Shown here piece after piece: positions 60,567-64,000 of a DNA stretch of 64,000 nt (position 1 is its first letter; every line of letters begins with the position of its first letter). The notes under the pieces were generated by a model. It was not told the origin of the DNA, did not search any database, and worked only from the letters and a program-made list of their open reading frames with translations. Made by a program: the position numbers and the translations under genes. The stretch is from NCBI GenBank assembly GCA_017512885.1, contig JAFWEP010000003.1:1-64000 (forward strand). The letters run 5' to 3'. This DNA is from Erysipelotrichaceae bacterium. Its GTDB lineage: Bacteria; Bacillota_I; Bacilli_A; Erysipelotrichales; Erysipelotrichaceae.

Positions 60567-61367
60567 TTACAGCAGCTGCGCCTTGGCGAGTTTCGCTGCC
60601 AGCGTATCGCATTTTTCCTGTGTCGTTCCTTCCAGCATCTCGCCGCCCTTGGCGACCGGCGGAGTAAAGGACTGGAAGATCGTGGTCGGCGAACCGGCCA
60701 GACCGATCGTCGTCTTATCGATCAGCGGTTCGTTCTCCAGAGTCGGATAGTCAAGCACCGTGATCGGCTTGTCATAGCACTCCAGGATCCCGCGTACGGT
60801 CATGTAGCGGGGCTGGTTCAGTTCCTTGATGCAGGTGATCAGCACCGGTGTTTCCGCTTCTACTCTCATATAGCCGTCTTCGGTCATGCGTTTGACATAG
60901 ACCTTTCCGTTCTCATAGCGGACTTCTCCGGCATAGGTGATCTGCGGGATGTTCAGCTTCTCGGCGATCTGGGGACCGACCTGTGCGGTATCGCCGTCGA
61001 TCGCCTGCCGTCCGCAGAAGACGATGTCTTCCTTCTCCAGACCGAGATGGTGGATGCCTCCGGCCAGGACCTGAGAAGTCGCAAAGGTATCGGAACCGCC
61101 GAATTCTCTGCCCGAGATCAGCACCGCTTTGTCGACACCCATCGCCAGCAGTTCCCGCAGCATGCCCTCCGCAGCCGGCGGACCCATCGTCACCGCGATC
61201 ACTTCGCAGCCTTCCTGATCTTTGATCTGCAGAGCTGCTTCCACCGCGTTGAGGTCATCGGGGTTGATGATCGTCTTCATCGAAGCACGGTCCAGGACCC
61301 CGTTCTCTTTGACAGCGACCTTCCCGGAAGTATCCGGGACCTGTTTTACACATACATAGATCTTCAT
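60567..61367 (-). CDS. etfB: Electron transfer flavoprotein beta subunit
   Basis: About 266 residues. MKIYVCVKQVPDTSGKVAV, NPDDLNAVEAALQIKD and VFCGRQAIDGDTAQVGPQIAE are the family patterns. Whether it bifurcates electrons cannot be decided by eye. The start at 61367 follows AGAAGAGA; a longer ORF to 61433 is unlikely because it overlaps the dehydrogenase gene. Confidence 0.94.
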   Translation of the reverse strand: MKIYVCVKQVPDTSGKVAVKENGVLDRASMKTIINPDDLNAVEAALQIKDQEGCEVIAVTMGPPAAEGMLRELLAMGVDKAVLISGREFGGSDTFATSQVLAGGIHHLGLEKEDIVFCGRQAIDGDTAQVGPQIAEKLNIPQITYAGEVRYENGKVYVKRMTEDGYMRVEAETPVLITCIKELNQPRYMTVRGILECYDKPITVLDYPTLENEPLIDKTTIGLAGSPTTIFQSFTPPVAKGGEMLEGTTQEKCDTLAAKLAKAQLL

Positions 61368-61377
61368 ATCTCTTCTC

Positions 61378-62520
61378 CTAACGCAAGAGCGTATTGGCAA
61401 TGACCAGCTGCTGGATCTGGGAAGTACCTTCATAGATGCTCAAGATCCGGGCATCGCGGTAGAAACGTTCCACCTTGTAGTCCTTGATGTAGCCGTAACC
61501 GCCGAAGATCTGCACCGCCTTATAGGCAGCCCGGTTCGCCATCTCCGAAGCGAAGTACTTGGCCATCGCACACTTCATCGAAGAATCCGGCGCTCCGGCA
61601 TCCTTGGCGACCGCTGTGGCATAGACCAGTTCCCGGGCCGCTTCGATCTCGGTCGCCATCTCGGCGATCATGAAGCTGACGCCCTGGTTGGCGGCGATCG
61701 GCTTGCCGAACTGTTTGCGCTCCCTGGCGTAACGGATGGCTTCTTCAAGGCAGCCCTGCGCCAGGCCCAGAGCCTGTGCCGAGATCCCCAGACGTCCGCC
61801 GTCCAGCGTCTTCATCGCCATCCGGAAACCGTCATGCAGGGGACCTAAAAGGTCAGCTTTGGAGACCCGGACATTGTCCATCGTGATATCGGAAGTCGGA
61901 TAGCCGTTGATGCCCATCTTCGCTTCCGCTTTGCCGATAGTGATGCCCGGCAGTTTCAGATCGACGATAAACATCGAGATGCCCCGGCTGCCCTTGGCTG
62001 TAGGATCGGTCTTGGCATAGATGACCGCATAGTCGGCGATCGGCGCTCCCGATACGAAGCACTTCCGTCCGTTCAGGATGAAGTCATCCCCGTCAGCGAC
62101 CGCTGTCGTCAGCGTGCCTCCGGCATCGGAACCGGCACCCGGCTCGGTCAGCGCAAAGACGATGTGTTTCCTTCCGGCAGCGATATCCGGCAGATATTTC
62201 TGTTTCTGTTCCTCGTTCCCGCACATGACCAGCGGTCCGCCGCCCAGCGAGTTCGGGGTATTGGCATAGATCGCCAGTACCGGACAGACCCGGGCAAACT
62301 CCTCGATCATCAGCACGTAGGCCAGCGAGTCCCCTCCCTGACCGCCGTACTCGACCGGGATCTTGATGCCGGTAAAGCCGTAACGGGCCATCTTCTGATA
62401 CATTTCCGCTTCATAGCCGCCTTCCGTATCGAGCCTTTTCTGCAGCTCATCGGTAAACTCGGTCTCGGCGAAGTTGCGGAAATTCCTGCGCAGCAACTGG
62501 TATTTCTCCGTGAGGATCAT
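61378..62520 (-). CDS. Acyl-CoA dehydrogenase (enoyl-CoA reductase of the operon)
   Basis: About 380 residues. FALTEPGAGSDAGG binds FAD, KCFVSGAPIADYAVIYAKTD is the strand region, and RDARILSIYEGTSQIQ contains the catalytic Glu of short-chain members. With EtfAB it would reduce the 2-enoyl-CoA made by the dehydratase (compare AcdA and AcrC). ATG 62520 has GGAGG eight bases upstream; the ORF can be extended only through a TTG at 62529. First gene of the operon. Confidence 0.93.
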   Translation of the reverse strand: MILTEKYQLLRRNFRNFAETEFTDELQKRLDTEGGYEAEMYQKMARYGFTGIKIPVEYGGQGGDSLAYVLMIEEFARVCPVLAIYANTPNSLGGGPLVMCGNEEQKQKYLPDIAAGRKHIVFALTEPGAGSDAGGTLTTAVADGDDFILNGRKCFVSGAPIADYAVIYAKTDPTAKGSRGISMFIVDLKLPGITIGKAEAKMGINGYPTSDITMDNVRVSKADLLGPLHDGFRMAMKTLDGGRLGISAQALGLAQGCLEEAIRYARERKQFGKPIAANQGVSFMIAEMATEIEAARELVYATAVAKDAGAPDSSMKCAMAKYFASEMANRAAYKAVQIFGGYGYIKDYKVERFYRDARILSIYEGTSQIQQLVIANTLLR

Positions 62521-62544
62521 AATTTCCAACCTCCGTTCTTTCCT

Positions 62545-62603
62545 ATTGTCTACTTGTCGACAACTTCACTATTATCTTACTGTATTGTCCATTTTCTGAC
62601 AAT
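62545..62603 (-). promoter_or_regulatory. Promoter and putative operators of the dehydratase operon
   Basis: On the minus strand TTGTCA (62597-62602), 17 bases, TAAGAT (62574-62579). Two ATTGTC-N8-GACAA inverted repeats lie at 62584-62603 and 62545-62563. The second includes the perfect palindrome TTGTCGACAA (62554-62563). The first overlaps the -35 box and the second lies just downstream of the start site, fitting repression by a dimeric regulator. Confidence 0.6.
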
Positions 62604-62620
62604 GTGACTTTGTACCAAAA

Positions 62621-62640
62621 AAGCCCCGTTTCCGGGGCTT
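62621..62640 (-). terminator. Terminator of the YczE-kinase fusion gene
   Basis: AAGCCCCG and CGGGGCTT form an 8-bp stem around TTTC; TTTTTTGG follows on the minus strand, 12 bases after the stop codon. Confidence 0.8.
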
Positions 62641-62651
62641 CGTTTGTGGTA

Positions 62652-63959
62652 TCAGGCATTCCGCTTAGCCAGGACGTCCTTGATCATCTTCAGGGCCATC
62701 TCTGCCGACTCTTCGATCCCGATCTCATCGCTTCTGACACAGAGATCATAGTGCTCGGCCATGCCCCAGGTCTCACCGGTGATCTGCAGGGAATAGTTCC
62801 GGCGGAACTCATCTTCCTTGCGGACATACTCCCGCGCTTCTTCCTCGCTCATCCCGTTCAGCCGGGCAAAACGCTTCGCTCTTTCTTCCAGTTTGGCGCT
62901 GACGAAGAGGTCGAAGGTATGCGGACGGTCCTTCAGGACATAGGCGCCCAAACGGCCGACGATGACGCAGTTCTCACGGGCAGCGATGCTGCGGATGATC
63001 TCAGCCTGCGCATCGAAGACCTGCTGCTGGCGGGAAGGATTCTGGGAATAGACATAGGACTGCTGGTACAGAGAGTACAGCAGGGAGTTGGTATTGCGTT
63101 CCTCGAGCTTGCTGACTTCGTCGACCGTCAGTCCCATTTTGGCTGCCGTTTCGCTCAGCAGGGCGTAATCATAGAAGGCATAGCCCAGCTTCTCGGCCAG
63201 GATCTCGCCGATGCGGTGACCGCCCGAGCCCAGTTCGCGCTCGATGGTGATCACGTGCGGCATCGAAGGGATCGCTTCGGCCGGGACCTTTTCCGGAGCC
63301 CGGACGCCCAGGAACTTCTCGACCGGCTTGTTCAGGAGACGGGAGAAGACCCCGACGAAGAAACCGACCAGCACGGCGGCCAGGATCGTTCCTTCACGGA
63401 CTGCTTCCAGCTTGTGGAAGACCGTCAGGGAGATGACCGTCGTCAGCGCGATCATCGTGAAGTCGACCGCGATCTTGACCTTGCCGAACTCCTGCTTCAC
63501 CTTCTGGGAGATGACCGAGATCGCTCCTTCCGAAGCCATCGTCAGCAGGTTGGCCTTGACCTCGAAGAAGACGCCGATGCCGTCCAGCGCACAGGCAAAG
63601 ACCGCCATCAGCACGCAGACGATATAGTTATCGGAAGACACCCCTGCAAACAGGGAGTTCGCCAGGTCGATGAAGAAGCCGAAGATCACCACTGCGACCA
63701 GCTGCAGGAAACGGGTCGGCTTGAAAGCCTTCCCCAGCAGGAGGATCTGGATGATCACGAAGACGACGTTGATCAGGGTATTGAAATTCCCCATCGATAA
63801 GGGAAAGATCTGACTCAGTACATACGCCAGCGATGCGGACGGCGAAACGCCGAGACCGGAACGGGCCGACAAAGCGATCCCGCAGGAAAGGATAAAGAGC
63901 CCCGCGACCAGCAGGATGGCTCTTTTGATCAGTTCGGTACCGGAATACTTCATATGCAT
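62652..63959 (-). CDS. YczE/YitT-type membrane protein fused to a cytidylate-kinase-like domain
   Basis: About 435 residues. The N-terminal half (about 1-215) has five or six membrane helices with the YczE-type start GLFILSCGIALSARSGLGVSP. The C-terminal half (about 235-430) is a soluble P-loop kinase-like domain of the cytidylate-kinase-2 type: ITIERELGSGGHRIGEILAEKLGY, CVIVGRLGAYVLKD and ERAKRFARLNGMSEEEA. The P loop is atypical (G-S-G-G-H-R). Related fusions are known in Bacillota but the function is not. ATG 63959 has GGAGG upstream. Confidence 0.88.
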   Translation of the reverse strand: MHMKYSGTELIKRAILLVAGLFILSCGIALSARSGLGVSPSASLAYVLSQIFPLSMGNFNTLINVVFVIIQILLLGKAFKPTRFLQLVAVVIFGFFIDLANSLFAGVSSDNYIVCVLMAVFACALDGIGVFFEVKANLLTMASEGAISVISQKVKQEFGKVKIAVDFTMIALTTVISLTVFHKLEAVREGTILAAVLVGFFVGVFSRLLNKPVEKFLGVRAPEKVPAEAIPSMPHVITIERELGSGGHRIGEILAEKLGYAFYDYALLSETAAKMGLTVDEVSKLEERNTNSLLYSLYQQSYVYSQNPSRQQQVFDAQAEIIRSIAARENCVIVGRLGAYVLKDRPHTFDLFVSAKLEERAKRFARLNGMSEEEAREYVRKEDEFRRNYSLQITGETWGMAEHYDLCVRSDEIGIEESAEMALKMIKDVLAKRNA

Positions 63960-63978
63960 ACCTGTTGCCTCCAAGCTG

Positions 63979-64000
63979 ATTATACTAACTTGTCGACAAG
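63979..64000 (-). promoter_or_regulatory. Promoter -10 box with the TTGTCGACAA palindrome
   Basis: TATAAT (63979-63984, minus strand) lies 20 bases before ATG 63959. CTTGTCGACAAG (63989-64000) is a perfect 12-bp palindrome placed between the -10 and the expected -35, identical in its core to the site at 62554-62563. The window ends here, so the -35 box is not visible. Confidence 0.6.

Noticed and set aside
59613-61403. Plus-strand ORF of 596 codons
   Set aside because: It is antisense to etfA and etfB, which are clear family members. The composition (many Arg, Asp, Gln, His) is typical of shadow frames.

Overview
The window looks like a chromosomal stretch of a low-GC-lineage Gram-positive (Bacillota) fermenter, probably an anaerobic gut bacterium of the Erysipelotrichales/Clostridia type. 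This is inferred from the housekeeping order rnmV-ksgA-ispE-prs, lipoproteins with lipobox signals, strong AGGAGG ribosome sites, two MEP-pathway isoprenoid genes, and an oxygen-sensitive 2-hydroxyacyl-CoA dehydratase system. Nearly everything is on the minus strand. I see no rRNA, tRNA, CRISPR array or intact transposon, and no gene-free stretch longer than about 300 bases.

Left part (1-11.4 kb), an accessory island. A decayed serine recombinase end at the left edge is followed by a flavodoxin-type reductase. Then come two divergent operons around a duplicated bidirectional promoter (8391-8530). The leftward operon encodes a nucleoside-type ABC importer (ATPase, two permeases, BMP lipoprotein), an ADP-ribosylglycohydrolase-like protein, a PfkB sugar/nucleoside kinase and a HutC-type GntR regulator. 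The rightward operon encodes an eIF2B-alpha-like sugar-phosphate protein, pseudouridine-5'-phosphate glycosidase (PsuG) and a YgjV gene broken by one in-frame TGA. The island ends at a comFA gene that is cut after its N-terminal third. I read this as a pseudouridine or related ribonucleoside salvage locus with two unexplained partner enzymes.

11.9-24.3 kb: ispD and a zinc-ribbon membrane protein, then a maltodextrin operon transcribed leftward (malE, malF, malG, msmK-type ATPase, secreted alpha-amylase, a GH53 endo-galactanase, malQ, LacI-type regulator). Its promoter carries LacI/CcpA-type operator sequences.

24.4-33.5 kb: mscL; a GH13 alpha-glucosidase with HAD, YbaK, RluA and a thioredoxin-like lipoprotein; prs; ispE-ksgA-rnmV; azlCD.

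33.6-41.5 kb: an oligopeptide ABC importer (oppB-C-A-D-F) followed by a cytoplasmic gamma-glutamyltransferase. OppF carries an unusual coiled-coil insertion of about 245 residues. 41.5-52.7 kb: two alpha/beta hydrolases, a MarR-controlled heterodimeric ABC exporter, a leaderless HAD gene, a YefM antitoxin with a broken YoeB toxin, a PatB/MalY aminotransferase, an MscS channel, a DUF2804 protein and an SDR dehydrogenase.

52.8-62.5 kb: a complete reductive 2-hydroxy-acid fermentation operon (acyl-CoA dehydrogenase, EtfB, EtfA, dehydratase activator, two dehydratase subunits, CoA transferase). It ends in a single ORF fusing an acyl-CoA ligase to a GntR/FCD regulator. The same TTGTC/GACAA palindrome sits in this operon's promoter and in that of the next gene (62.6-64.0 kb), a YczE-type membrane protein fused to a cytidylate-kinase-like domain.

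The best candidates for undescribed biology are the nucleoside island with its eIF2B-like and ARH-like partners, the ligase-GntR fusion with its putative operator, and the OppF insertion next to gamma-glutamyltransferase.
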